Shown: positions 45,407-58,009, counted from the first letter of the stretch. The stretch: 64,000 nucleotides of DNA from Bemisia tabaci (GCF_918797505.1 NC_092798.1:48692985-48756984), one strand, 5' to 3'. Program-made: numbers and translations. The notes: generated by a model not told the origin, from the sequence alone.

Positions 45407-45482
45407 CACTCGAACACCCTGATAATCGATCTATTCTATAGGTTTCAAAGGCAAATCGATCGATACATCGCAATACACTGCG
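45407..45482 (-). mobile_element. Family C fragment
   Basis: GAACACCCTGATAATCGATC, TATAGGTTTCAAAGGC and ATCGATACATCGC correspond to the internal and 5' parts of C in reverse; one side only. Confidence 0.6.
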
Positions 45483-45849
45483 ATTTATGTACGTTGCACC
45501 GGCGGGACGTGAAGTTAATTTCATACGGGTCTAATCGAATTTTCTCCTTGCTCAAAAACACTCATCTCGTTTAAAGTCATATTTATATCCGCAGATACAG
45601 TCCCTCCGCGAAACGTGATTTGCCCCTCAGGGATCCACGTTTAATTTCAAAGTTTATACGCTCGTTCGTGGCCCTTTCGGAACCTCCTCCTCTGGATTTC
45701 GAGTTTATTTATTGGATGAGGAGGTATACACTGAACTGCCTTGCAAGCGAAGAGAATAAAGTATTCTGTGAGAATTTGATTTGCCATCGGTTGAATGTAT
45801 GCATTCCATGTCACGGTGGTGACTCAACCACAGAATGGGCCACTACACT

Positions 45850-46615
45850 TCTGTGCTAAGGAAGAACGCCGTATGAACATTCGAGAGTTGCCAAACTTCC
45901 CTAGATAAAATATTATTTTATCCCTTCTTCGGTATCTCCTTCAATTTTCAAGATACCGCTCGACCATCGCTCGAGGTGAAATAGTTGTATCCTTGCGCCT
46001 GCAAACAATTTCACGTTTTCCTAGCCTTTCTCGCACTTGTGGGAGCGCTTGCTGCTGCAATTTTACTACTGTCGATTAAGAAAAACACAACCTTGTTTAG
46101 GATTTATTTTAGGAGGCTGATTGTTGAAATTGATAGACAAAGCCGTAAACAAAGGAGACAAAAGGAAAAATCGAATTATCCGATCAATTCATATCTGGAC
46201 AACGCAAGACAAGGAACGAAACCTTTTCAAAACGCCTTCAATTTTCATGATACCGCCCGGCCATCGCTCGAGGTGAAATAGTTGTATCCTTGCGCCTGCA
46301 AGTAATTTCACGTTTTCCTAGCCTTCTTCGCATTGTAGGAGTGCTTCATTCTGTAATTTCTACTACTGCCGCTTAAGAAGAACAGAACCTTGTTCAGGCG
46401 TTATTTCAGGGGCTGATTATTAACTTGATAGACAATGCCGTAGACATAAAAAATATAAGAAATACGGAGCAATCCTATTGGTGGAAGCGGGTGGTTTCAA
46501 TAAACAAAGGAGGATAGCATTAGACTATCCAACGGCAAAGATAGATCTATTTTGCCATCCTGATGAAGAACGCCGTATGAACATTCGAGAGTTGCCAAAT
46601 TCCCTTAGATAAAAC
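45850..46615 (-). repeat. Two inverted family G units flanked by truncated family B ends
   Basis: B left ends at 45850-45912 (CTGTGCTAAGGAAGAACGCC) and 46551-46615 (GAAGAACGCCGTATGAACAT) break off at AGATAAAA. Between them are two ~300-bp G units on the minus strand (CCATCGCTCGAGGTGAAATA at about 45967 and 46263), followed by an F fragment (46400-46515). Either one B element was disrupted and partly duplicated, or two truncated B copies flank G. Confidence 0.65.
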
Positions 46616-47157
46616 AACGGCAGCACACAAGGTGTGAGCTGTATCATTACGGACGATTTCGCGCTAGTCGCTTCATTTAAAAAAAAAAGGTGAAACGACG
46701 GTACCAGAAACCATAGTATGCATCATCGCGGTGCAAAATGTCATACGTCGTGTTTCGATGGGCGATATCTCGATGGGCGTGGAAATTTGTTGTTTGGAGA
46801 GATCTGATGTTCTTTTGGCAGGTCTAAAATCTAAACTGATAAAACACGATTTTGTGACCAACGCAACTAACCAAAACGATATTTCCATCACAAATTCCCA
46901 AAATTTCTTTAGTAAAAATACAAATTGCCAGGGGGAATTTTGCACTGCAGAAATGAGGGGTCTAGTGGACAAGGCGAATAAGAGCAGTTTTTACTATTTT
47001 CAGGAATACTTGTCGAAATTTTCAAAATTGCATGAAACCTTTAGGCAAGAAGAAAGTTCGAATTCATATTTCGATGCTTAAAAATTGACTTCTCCAGTGA
47101 ATTTTTCGCAGAAATATTTCAAGGCTACTTTCAGTTGAAATCAACATATCTCAATTA
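46616..47157. other. Unique DNA with a 116-codon frame
   Basis: The plus-strand frame 46731-47081 (starting MQNVIRRVSM) is one of the longer non-repeat, non-GC-biased frames, but I see no domain, no splice context and no match within the window. An antisense frame overlaps it. Uncertain; more likely chance or an old element remnant. Confidence 0.2.
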
Positions 47158-47283
47158 TTGGACGTATTTCTATCAAACGGAACTATGTGTATTATAACGT
47201 GAGCCCTGTTTTGCACATATTCTTATGAGTCTTAGGGCTCAAATCTGAATGCGCATAGTTCCATTTGATAGAAATACGTCCAA
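47158..47283. mobile_element. Family L palindrome
   Basis: TTGGACGTATTTCTATCAAA to TTTGATAGAAATACGTCCAA; inner GAGCCCTG and TAGGGCTCA arms. About 125 bp. Confidence 0.88.
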
Positions 47284-48149
47284 TTTTTTCAGAAACTAAA
47301 TTTATTTGCCCAAGTCCCTGAAATGTAGTTACGTTCTCTTGTATGGGAAATGACAAAATTCCCTCTCACAAAAATCAGCACGAGAGACTGAGTGCCCCTT
47401 CATCCCAACGGTTATGCAATAGAGGCTACACAGAAGACGAAACTAACCTCAGGGGCCGAACCTTTGCGGGGTGAACGATCACAAAAACCTCCCCACGTGA
47501 CCTCTCGGAGGAATTTTGATCCGAAGCCTCAAAGCAAGTCCGCTGGGCGGTGAGTTAATGCCGCTAATAAAACCTCAGTCGACCGGGCGAAGAAATAACT
47601 ACGGACTAAAAATGGTAGAATGTAGGAGATCTGCTCCGAAAATACATCCCCTCCAATAAAAGTCGAGCGTCGCCGTGTTTCGTCGCGACCGCGGAGGAGG
47701 GTGAAAGCATTTATCTATTTATCTTGGAAAGCACATCCCCGAGGCAAGCGCGAGGCGCGGAGCATCCAATCGTCGCGCATCTTGCAAAAGCACCTATCTC
47801 CATCCTCCTCGGAGTCCCCGAAAGCATGGGGTTAAATGGATAGAGGACTCATCTTAAAATAGAGTTACGCGCTTGTTCTCGAGGAGGGAGGAGGCGCAAG
47901 AATAGCAGGGGCGGGTGAACCGCCGCGCGAGGGGGTGGCAAATCGCTCCCGGGGGAGGCTCCGCACCCCACCCTCGGCGCTTCAATCGGTCAGCTATTGA
48001 CTTTGACTGTTACGCTGTTTATTCGGCAAACAACTTTGGGTCTAATCGAAACTATACCCCTAATTTGAGATTTATCTTATTTGCCGAGTTCCGTAATTGA
48101 ATTTTGAATACAATTTAATATCCGACGGGATCCGGCGATGGGATCGCGT
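47284..48149. other. Q fragment and GC-rich unique island
   Basis: 47295-47345 is a Q right-arm fragment (GAAATGTAGTTACGTTCTCT). 47400-48060 is GC-rich without repeats and without a recognised exon. Confidence 0.4.
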
Positions 48150-48309
48150 ACCTCGTGCTGTCGCTGAGATGGAACGTCGTATGAGCAATCGGGTGCTGCC
48201 GAATGTCCCCTGATACAACATGATGAAAAAAAGAAAAAAAATATGGGGGAAGGGGGGGATAAGTTTCCATGCAATTTTAGAGAATTTCACTTGGAAACTG
48301 TCGGTCACT
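48150..48309. mobile_element. Decayed family B fragment
   Basis: CTGTCGCTGAGATGGAACGTC and GTATGAGCAATCGGG follow the B left-end order; no right end. Confidence 0.4.
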
Positions 48310-48560
48310 TGGACCGCGTAGAGCAGAGAGGAACCAAGCCACGTCAACTTTTGCCACTTTTGCCATTTAATTGAGCAGTTTAATTTTTACATGGAAACGA
48401 TTGCGCAGATTTTTGTGCAAATTTCAATGAATTTTCTGCGAAACAAATTCTTCAATATATTTTAAAGGAATCCGCACAAACGTTCTCTTGTAAAAAATTA
48501 AATTGCCCAAATTTGACAGTAGCTGATTAGGCTTGGTTCCTTTCTGCTAAATGCGGTCTA
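48310..48560. mobile_element. Family K MITE
   Basis: TGGACCGCGTAGAGCAGAGA to TTTCTGCTAAATGCGGTCTA, with the AACCAAGCC.CGTCA arm complemented at 48530. Arms contain TTAAATTGCC-type inner repeats. Confidence 0.85.
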
Positions 48561-48749
48561 TTTCTAATTGATAGTTTTACTGATTTTCTCGTCTAATTAT
48601 GTTCACAACTTCAAAAAAAAGTCTCAGACCGAAATCGCAAAACTGTACTTTTATTCTTGTAAGAAATTGAATTGTCTAGGTCCATTATACAAAAAAGGAA
48701 TACGGTTACGAATATCCATCTGAGTAACAACGTAATGATCCTACACGCT

Positions 48750-48960
48750 GATGACTGAAATTGATGGACAAGGCGACGAACGAAGAGGACATAGGGAAGA
48801 TGGCACGATCCTATTGGTTCAAACGGGTGGCTGTTCGAGATCGAAGGTGAAAATGATGGACTAACGATGGGTTCTGTCGTTAGTTTGTCTTTTACTCAGC
48901 TCCCTTGCCCATTGCAACCACCCGCTTCTACAAATGGATCGCTCCTTTCTCTCAGCCCTC
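48750..48960. mobile_element. Family F element
   Basis: GATGACTGAAATTGATGGAC and GATCCTATTGG at the left; TTGCCCATTGCAACCACCCG and ATGGATCGCTCC at the right. The outer right end is missing. Confidence 0.65.
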
Positions 48961-51430
48961 TTTGTATATTAAATATAGTTGCAATATTTTACAGTAGGAC
49001 AAATTTCGGTTTATCAATTACTTCCTCTGTTAATATTGCAATGTGCAGCTCTCAGATTTTTCACAGCCGAAAAGTGGCCAACTGATGAAAAATTAGAGCG
49101 CCCATACGAGTAAAAGTAACTAATGAGTGTCAAGAGAGGATTGGGCTCTCCATTTATGTATATAGAATGTGACCATGCACCCGGGGGGGGGGGGGGGGGA
49201 GGCGGACGTGGTTGTACAAAAACTCAAAATTGAGTTATTGATACCGGACCACAGAAAAGCTTCTTGCGAAAATTTTGCGCTTGCTTCTCATTAAATGACA
49301 TCAAAAGCACATCTTTTATGGAGTTATCTGTGAGCATGTGTTTTTGCCTGCTCGCTCAAATGAAGGCGCGAAACGTTCCAGTATTGTACTACACATCTAA
49401 ATGTATTTGATGCAAGCTGGAAACGCAGACATAATGTGTAACTTTTATACTTTCTAACGCAGACATAATGTGTAACTACCTTTATAGGTTACCGTTTACA
49501 ATCCGAGTATAACTTACATGCACCCGTAAGTTACATCATAGACGAGGAGCGAAGGAAAAGGAACCAAAGCAAAATCCGGGAGAAATCATCCATCGATTCA
49601 TCCACAGCGAGAATATCCCGCTTGCATTCTACATTAAGCAAGGCCGAAATTAAGTATTCGAACACCCCCCCTTCGCCCCCACCCCCTCCCCGCGCTTTGT
49701 TCCAAATGTGGGGTCAGATCCGATACTCCGAACTAATGGTATTTTGGTATTGTTTAATCTTGTTTCTAACTACACTCGTGCTTTTGTCGCCATCTCGAGC
49801 ACATCGGATCACCGCAGCGTTGCCGTTTCCGCGTAGAATCCTCCCTTTTTCTCGGAAGAAACAGTGTGAAACAGGCGAATTTTAAATTCAATCGACTATG
49901 CCGGATCAAGTCACCAAACCTCCGCGCAACAATTATCCCCGCAATTATTCGCACTCTCCCAGCTCCGAGCTCGCAGCTTTTAAAAGCTTCACGGCTCCGC
50001 CGGTCGGAAAATGTATCGTATGTTCATTGTACTAAGAAGCCCAAATTTAAAACCGCAGATTTTAATGGAGGTTCCATTTGATTGAGCTGTTTTTGTTTAC
50101 CGGGGTGGTAATTGGGGGCTTCCACACGGGTGCGTTCTTAGACCGGGTATGCATTGGTTCTTTATTCTGCTCCGAAAGGCTCGCTCAAGTGAACCTAAAG
50201 TGAAAGGATTAAGTGATAAATAAAAATGGAGGCAAATTCCTGCCTCCCTCCACTGTTCTTTCACACAGAGAGGATAATCGTTAACATTTCGTTTCTTTCG
50301 CGTCGACTTTCTATTTAAAGTGACTGCATTAAAATCTTAAAAACTTGAGATGTTTTCCAGAGGACGGATTGTTTCACAGGAGAGGGCTCATTTTTAGTTT
50401 TATGCAAAGCTGCAATTTATTTGAGACTTTGAGCCTCGAGTCCTCTAATTCAATAATAGTTAAATTTAAAAAAAAAAATAGCTTGGGGTTATTGTGAAAC
50501 ACAGAGGTAACAGAAAAATAGTCCAGTAAAAAAAGTTAAATTTTAGTGAATTGATGAGTCGAATAAGATTCATTACTCTGGAAATCTTAGTTTTTGTGAC
50601 AGTATGGTACTGCTGGAAAATAATTTTCTCTTTATGTTCCAATTGCAAAGGCATTTAAATTAACGGAGAATGATTGGCAAAAAATAATTTAGTATCGATA
50701 GAATATTTCCTATTTCAAACTTTAAATTTAAAGGAGTTCATAGGTAAACAATCGTATATTGTTGCTTAAATAAGTTATCAGTGCCACAAAAAAGTGCCAA
50801 GGCACAATGTTGCGCTGGAAAATAATACAAACACCATTTTGGAAATTCAGGTAGATACCATCTTTTAGAAACGCAATTGCTTAGTGAGGTTTCAATTTCT
50901 ATCAAGAAACGTTAGTTACATAAAGCACATGGCTATAATTTTCAAGGTATGTGTGGATAATAGTCTTGGTGATAAGATTTGCTTATTTTGAGCTAGAAAC
51001 AGTTATGTTCGAATCACCGGTACTCTTGTTCAACTTTACTGCCAAACAGTTGACCAGAATATGCTGCGCAAACGAACACGGCAAGGGAGAGAGCTATTCG
51101 CCCTGCAAATGCGCCGCTTTAATGTCGATTTCTGAGGATACGACTATTTTAACGCGTGGGAGGTAATTTTGCCTACCCATCTACATTGAAGACGGAACAA
51201 CGCGCCGTACTTCAGATCACAGCTTGCCCTCGGAAGTCAATCGAGCACAATCATGATCACACAAGTTAAAAAGGCGGGTTATTTTGTTTTCCACCTTTAA
51301 GCATTATTTCAGTATTCTTAGATTTTCTTCGGTGTTTTCTTATACATAAATTTTATTGTATCTAATAGCTGAGATCAAACATCCTTCATTAAGGGAAAAT
51401 GTGCAAGTCAAAAAATGTGCCGTGGAAGAT
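48961..51430. other. Mostly unique DNA
   Basis: Notable parts: a G tract at 49183-49199; a 22-bp direct repeat (AACGCAGACATAATGTGTAA) at 49422 and 49457; C-rich 49665-49690; AT-rich 50340-50900. Several 60-90-codon frames lack recognisable domains. No gene supported. Confidence 0.4.
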
Positions 51431-51431
51431 G

Positions 51432-51811
51432 CAAGGAACTACAATTTCTTGCCCATTGATGAAGATACATATCGACGGTGCCAGTCGGCAATCACATAAC
51501 TCGGTTTGCGACGTCGCAGACTTCCTGTCATACTTCATTTTTTAAATGGAAAACTACTCAACGGCAATTCTTTAAAACTGTCATTATTTTTATTCTCAAT
51601 GCGAAGACAATTCTGCAAAAACTTCAAGAAATAATGTTAATTTGCTCTCCTTTAAAAAAATGACGTAGGGGCGGAGATTTTCAGACCCCGCAAACGAGTT
51701 ATGTGATTGCCGACTTTCACCGTCGATATCTGCATAGGGAAACGAATGACACACAATATGTTGTTCTTAGATTGAGCCAGAAATTGTAGTTCCCAATTGC
51801 AAAATGTGGTT
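51432..51811. mobile_element. Family J with nested family D
   Basis: J left arm fragment AAGGAACTACAATTTCTTGC and right arm GCCAGAAATTGTAGTTCCC flank D (51472-51726: TCGACGGTGCCAGTCGG to complement ending CACCGTCGA). TA borders D on both sides. Confidence 0.85.
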
Positions 51812-52059
51812 AAAGAGCCTGTATCTTCTGCACGACTGCTGAGGGGTGCCATTTCAGCAAAAATTTTAGAAGGCGGGTAAACGTTTCTGGAAAGAAGCAA
51901 ACGTTGCTGGAGAGTATGAAAGTTTAACAAATCGCGAAATTACCGTAACACAATACTTCGACACCCCCCCCCCCCTCCAAGAATCAAAATTTAAAACAGG
52001 GAAGGAAAATCTTTCCCCTGGGTTTTCTTTTAGTATCTCACATGAATGCAAAAGCGTGT
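51812..52059. other. Unique DNA
   Basis: A C run lies near 51964. Nothing recognised. Confidence 0.3.
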
Positions 52060-52067
52060 GTAAAAGT

Positions 52068-52231
52068 CAGTGGCGTGGTGTTCTGTGCGGTGAATCGATT
52101 GATCTGCCATTTAAACATATGGGAAAGGATCGATAAACAGGGTGTTCGCAACGAGCACCTTAATAATCGATTTTCTACCGTAGCTTCAAATGGAGAAATA
52201 TCGATAATCGACCAATCACGTCTCGCCACTG
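52068..52231 (+). mobile_element. Family C hAT-like MITE with intact 8-bp TSD
   Basis: 164 bp, CAGTGGCGTGGTGTTCTGTG to TCTCGCCACTG. GTAAAAGT is perfectly repeated at 52060-52067 and 52232-52239. Second independent support for hAT assignment. Confidence 0.93.
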
Positions 52232-52239
52232 GTAAAAGT

Positions 52240-53730
52240 ACTCTTCGCAGATGATTCCCACAATAATGGGCCCAATCCGACGTACATCTGCATCTCATTT
52301 CTCAAGGCAGCCCGTTTCGCTGACATGAGCGTGCCACAGGTCCCGGATAACCTCCTTTCACGCAAAATTAGCTCTCAGACCCCGAAAAGGCAGGGGCTCC
52401 TCAAAAAGGCGGAGAGGGAAGGCGGCAACAATATAGTCGCGATCGACACAGGACCGCAGCTTAAAGAATAACGAAAACATACACAAAGTATCATATTTTA
52501 AAGGCGGCGTGTGAGAAACGCGGATAATGGCTAGAGGTTAGTCGAACTAGTCCCAAGGCAAAACCTCCAAAGTCCATTTTCTGACGAACCACCAGCTCCA
52601 TAAGAATGCGTGTACTTCAGGGTCATTATACAATGGACATAAACGGTTTTAAACATCGTGCGATCCGGTTAATCTGTTTGCCGTTCGGGTCTAGGCACCT
52701 GGTCTTAAGCCCATGGTGTCGCACGCCCCCCAGGGAGAGTTTCTCTAATAAACTACTTCAAACTATGCTCGCTCTATTAGAGTGTAGTTCGCACCCCCCT
52801 TCCTCCCCTCGGCGGTGACCCCTCGCAAGTGCCACCCCCCGCGCCGACCTCTTCGGGGTGACAATGCACCAACCCGTTATTTAAGGTAAATAAGATCTCA
52901 ATTTACTTTTTTCCACCGGCACAAGAGGGCGCTGTCGGCACCCCCCGGGGTCCGCGGTTCGCACTTCAGACTCCTCGGACGGGTGTTTGTATTCAAATTA
53001 AATGATGTTGAGTCAAATTACCGGCGTTTACAAAGGCGTTAACAAAACACTTGAGCGTTAGCAACAGTTTTTGTGCAGTGATCCTTTCTACTCGTCTGTT
53101 GGAGGAGCGGCCTGTCTCGTATACATTTGCCCCTCCGGTCTTTCTTTTAAAAAAGGATTAGGAGCGTCTTAAAATCGGGCTCAAAACATTTGGACTTTTG
53201 TGGTTGGCTCGGTTTTAAAGGCCTGTAATTATGGTTTAAGGTGCTGCGTTGATTGGCACCTAACTCAATTGACCTCTTCATTGCAGTCTGGGGTCTTGTA
53301 TTTAATTTGAGTGTTTTCCACCACTTCAACTGCATTTTCATGTGAAAAAACCTTTGAGCAAGCTCGAATCAGTTACCTTTATTTTGATTTCAATAGTTTC
53401 TACGCGACCCATGTATGTTTATTCTACCTCCTGTTGCGAGACGATAGGCACAGACAAAGGTACAGAAAAAAATTTCGTTTTACTCATCCTCTTGTCTTCC
53501 ACGAAGTTTCAACGATGTTTTAAGGGCTGCGCATGCTACAAGCGACAATTATCCAAGAACAAACTTTGAATTATGACGCATGATGTTTTTCAAAATGTCA
53601 GAATTGTGAGTTTACTGTTTCCATGCGTTTCATGGCATAATGGGTTCTCTGGAAAAATGTTCAATTTTATGAAATTTCACGGAATTCGGTTTTATAAAGT
53701 TCCATGAGATTTTGTACCTCTGGATACAGA
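52240..53730. other. Unique DNA with a GC-rich island
   Basis: 52680-53000 is GC-rich and repeat-free; 52920-52934 reads ACAAGAGGGCGCTG, a CTCF-like motif. 52860-53060 mixes GC-rich and homeodomain-site-like ATTAAATGAT sequence. No exon recognised. Confidence 0.4.
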
Positions 53731-54172
53731 CTAAGGTGATTCGACGGTCACCATTTTTTGTGTCAGAGCGACGTGCGATATATCGCATCAATTCGTTCCA
53801 TAATTTCAGCTACTTCTCATTTTTTTCGAATCCTGAGATCGCACTTCTGTTGTCGTGAGACCTAAGAATTCATGTACCAAATTTGACAAAGAAATTCAAC
53901 GAAATAAAGGCAGGATTTTTTTAAGAGGAAAAATATCGCATTCGATACTGATATGTTCCCGAATGCGATATTTTCCCTCTGAAATAACCCTGCCTTAATT
54001 TCGTTGAATTTCTTTGTCAAATTTGGTACATGAATTCCTTGGTCTCATGACAACAGAAATGCGATCTTAAAAATCGAAATAATGACAAATAGCTGAAAGT
54101 ATGGAATGAATTGATACGATATATCGCACATCACTCTGACACAAAAAATGGTAACCGTCGAATCACCTTGAG
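53731..54172. mobile_element. ~440-bp foldback element
   Basis: Left arm AAGGTGATTCGACGGTCACC onwards and right arm ending GGTAACCGTCGAATCACCTT are complementary for nearly 200 bp each. The arms meet at a short loop around 53946-53965 (CGATACTGATATGTTCCCG region). Each arm contains a GATATATCGCA motif. Single copy in the window; no coding capacity. Confidence 0.9.
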
Positions 54173-55070
54173 CTTCCTTCTTTAAAGGAGAGTTTTCAAT
54201 TTTGTCCAATACAGTGCGGTAAAATCCATTTTAAAGTTTCATATAAATTGTATGCCTTAAAAATATGTCACTCTTAGACGAAAATTGATGTGACAAGGTG
54301 GTTGTTGATTATGCATGCGACTATAAAACATCTGGCTGAACTTGAAAATAAATCTGCGGTTTGACGCAGAATCAATTACCGGAGTCGCACAACATTATAT
54401 GCACACTTATTGGCGGCTGCGTTTGTTGTTCTTACTCTACTGTTTTATGGAAATTTAATGTTGTATGCGACATATTGCGCCGAAGAGGCCTGTCCGCAAA
54501 TTTTTCCGCTCCCTCAAAAAGTGAAGGTTGCTTCTATTTTCGATCAAAACTATCCTCATGTTCTAGTAACGTGGATTATCCTCTGATCTAGACGGCCGCA
54601 AAATATATAGACCTACAACCACATACCCTCTAAATTCTGAGAACCCGCATCGCCATTTACGACATGGTGGATAAATTCTGTCACTTGTCATAATTTAAAA
54701 GGAAAACTAATGAGCGATTTCTGCTGGCATTTCACTACGTTTTTCTCCGTTCTACACAGTGTTGAATTATCTGCGAAAATTTCAAACAATATTGTCCATC
54801 AGTTTTTTCTTAACATTCGGTTTCCCTTAGCATAAAAATCCTTAAAAAATGGAATTTTTCTCTCTTTAGTGTAGTTGTCTCATTGTTAAATTAGCGATGC
54901 ATTGTTTAGAATTTTTAGCTCAAGTCTTGGAAATCTCACTCTCCTCTTTAATCTAAAAATGCGCTCAAGTGTCAGACAACCCATTTACTTTTAATTTTGT
55001 GATTCATGATATTTTTAATTACAAAGTGCCGTGTGCTTTTCAGCTTGACGATTCTGTAATTTTTTCATCA
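54173..55070. other. Unique AT-rich DNA
   Basis: A 76-codon plus-strand frame (54361-54591) has no recognisable features. Nothing else noted. Confidence 0.3.
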
Positions 55071-55395
55071 GCAGCGTAGCGTGCTTTCCGATAAATTGAT
55101 TGATTTTTCCTTCACACCTTTGGAAAAGATCGATGAACAGGGTGTTCGCGACGAACACCTAAACGACCGATTCTCTACCATAGCTTCAAATGGGGAAATA
55201 TCGACAGTACCATGCAAAGGAAAAACGCTATTCAAGCATTGACGCCATCCAATTTCTTCTGGAATAATGTACATTTTTATAGGAACTTTTAACTTTCTTA
55301 TGTAAATTTTCCAGAATATTTATCTTGCGATCAATTCATACTTGGGAACTTCTCTTATACACCAACAGTTTTCAGTTGGAAATCTGGTAACATTT

Positions 55396-55434
<39 letters not shown>
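55071..55434. mobile_element. Family C element joined to a family B fragment
   Basis: C runs from CAGCAGCGTAGCGTGCTTTC to TCAAATGGGGAAATATCGAC (about 55205). It passes directly into B-like CAAAGGAAAAACGCTATTC and ends in 37 consecutive T (55398-55434). C lost its right end at the junction. Confidence 0.6.
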
Positions 55435-57746
55435 CAAATGAAAGTCTACATAGTTCAAACAATATGACTAGCGCCAAATGGTTTCTATATCCATGTTATC
55501 GAGTTTTTTCTCCGTGCCATTTATATGTGATAAGTCAAAAATGTCTAATACTTTGTAGTCACATTCATTCATAAAAGATAAAAAAGAAAAATTATATGTT
55601 AGCTTAGTTTTCACTATAGATTAAAAAAAATCATTTTGACCCCATAGATATCGTGTGCGATACGTGTTAAAAAATCTGTAAGAAAAAAAGGCTTAAAAAT
55701 CCATGGGAAAAAAGTGCTAGGGGTTATCCCCGAAAATTGTGGTACTACCCTGATTTATGGGATGACATGGAACTTTCAAATTATTTTTGGCAGTACCGCA
55801 ACTCAAGTTTCCGTGTAGAAAATAAATAAAAAAGCGAGCCCTGCTGGCACACTTAAAAGTTATTACTCGACGGAAACGCCGAAGTGTCACTCGCAAAAAC
55901 TCTCTCACGAGTGTACCACAACCGCAAGTATTCCTGTCCCCGAAAAGTGTCGCGGTGAGTGTCTTCGCCCGTGGGCGGGGGTGGCCCTTTGACCCCCTGG
56001 CGGCCACCTCGCGCCTGAATAGCGTGCCCAATGCGTATCCAAACATGACACAAAAGGTGAAGAAAAGGTGACATAAGATACCCAGCTTTGCCGTCCCGAT
56101 CTTTTCAGCCCTGTCGATTCGCGAGCCCTGACGACACTGCCAATTTCGAAAAAAAAAACTCATCCGAATCCTGACATGAGCCCTGAAAACAACATCCCAT
56201 CATAAAGATGCCGGCTCATCCGATAATACACATCCGCAAGGTTGTTTCATTCATCGCTGTGCGATTCCTCCACCTACGCGGGCCATTCAGGTTAATTTAC
56301 ATCTCGTTTTCACCCTTGTGTTGGCATTACCCTCTGCACGGTCCTTATCCCAATTGAATGGCTTATTTGAAAAAGGGCGTAAATGGCGTAGGTTTCCTAG
56401 AGGACTTGGGTCGTTCTTCGAATAGGCTGGTATATTCTTATCCTCGTATTTGTATCCTTATCCGCGGCCAATTTCAATTTACGCGCTTCATTTGACGGGG
56501 GTTGATTTTGGTCCCGGGTCTTGGGGGTAACGGTGTTGCGGATTTGTCTGGTCCTTGGGCGAGACGATGTTTTGATCGAGAGGCAGAAGACTCTATTTTT
56601 CGAATAATGTTCGGGGAAGTTAATAAATTGGCAGGATGATTCATTTTAGATGCTGTTGCTTGAGGATACACCACTCTATGTTTTGAACTGCGTTTTGCAG
56701 TTAGGATCTACAATTTCCAGCTCTCCATGTGAGAACCCTTAAGCGTCTCGGAGACTAATGGCACTTACGTTGTTACTGAGCTGAGGCAGAAATCCTAGTT
56801 ATCCCGACTGAAAAGTCAGATTGGGTCACACAACATTTTGCCATGATATCACCCAAATATAATCTCCCATATCTCCCAAATATCTAAAAATAAAGTCAAA
56901 AGTACTATTTCCAACCAACCATCGATACCGATAAATTTAAATCGGTTACATATTGGAGACTTTTTTTTTCTTTATTTTAAGATTTTGGAAGATTATTTTT
57001 GGCCCAAAAATTCTTAATGATTGATTTAATGATTAACATTTCGATTTTCCTACAATAATCCCTCTAATGATCAAAATTTGAAATGAATCCATCGTATCCA
57101 CACGGAAAAAATGAATTGCTGATTTAACCGTTAAATTGTTGGAAAATATGTCCAACATGTTTCAAGTGTACATTATTTTACAGTAGTGTAATTTAACCTC
57201 AGGAGTGGATGAATTAGCATTTTTTAATTGTAAAATCTACAATGAAACATGTCAGCCACTTTTTTAACACAAAATTTTTAAATCAGCGATTTCATTCTTT
57301 CCGTGCAGAATGCATTAAGCCAAAGCTAAAATTTAACACATTTAAATCAGTTATTGACCGATGTTTGGCGACAGGCAATTACGAGTAAGATCTGTCCCAA
57401 CCTGCATCGAAATGGATGCCACAACTAAATATTCTCACAGCAGACCTCGCCTATTATTCCGACCCATCGCTAATCATCCGGCTCGTATAATAATAGAGTG
57501 TCGGGGCAAACGCCCCAATTTCGCAGGGATTCCACGGGCAATCAATATATTAAATTATCAGGCGACGAGGAAATTGTCTAAATAAACTAATCGGCCGCAA
57601 ATGAGCGGCTATCAACGGGCGGTGAATGGCTTCATTTGAGCGATCTGAACTGATTCCGTATGCATGGCTGAGTGGGAACGCACCCCGTGTGGGAAGACCG
57701 CCCTGCCCTTCCGTCACCGAGACCAGCACCAGAGATCGAGCACGTA
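55435..57746. other. Mostly unique DNA
   Basis: 56165-56215 has a partial family L fragment (CTGACATGAGCCCTGAAAAC). 55717-56163 holds a 148-codon minus-strand frame with cysteine- and arginine-rich composition, but overlapping frames in GC-rich sequence make it unconvincing. 57100-57310 has a weak inverted repeat (AATTGCTGATTTAACCG and AATCAGCGATTTCATTC). No gene supported. Confidence 0.35.
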
Positions 57747-57999
57747 CTGCTGTGCTAAGGAAGAACGCCGTATGAACATTCGAATGTTGCCAAATTTCCT
57801 CTCGAAATAGATTTATTATTGGATAGAATTATGAGTGTTTGTCCCTGAAATTTTTAGATTTTTTAGATTAAATTACGAACAGAATTCTCTGTAAAATTGG
57901 AAGAGAAATATTCACAAATTTCCCCGGCAATTCATGATTTGTCGATGGAGATTCGTCAACGCCTGAAGGCTCATATGGCGTTTTTCCTTCGCACGGCAG
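57747..57999. mobile_element. Family B MITE
   Basis: CTGCTGTGCTAAGGAAGAAC to TTTTTCCTTCGCACGGCAG. Flanks CGTA and TACA do not form a clean 4-bp duplication. Confidence 0.82.
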
Positions 58000-58009
58000 T
58001 ACAGACGCA

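Noticed and set aside
55717..56163. 148-codon minus-strand frame as a possible gene
   Set aside because: No recognisable domain, no splice or promoter context, and a competing overlapping frame on the same strand; left as unsupported.
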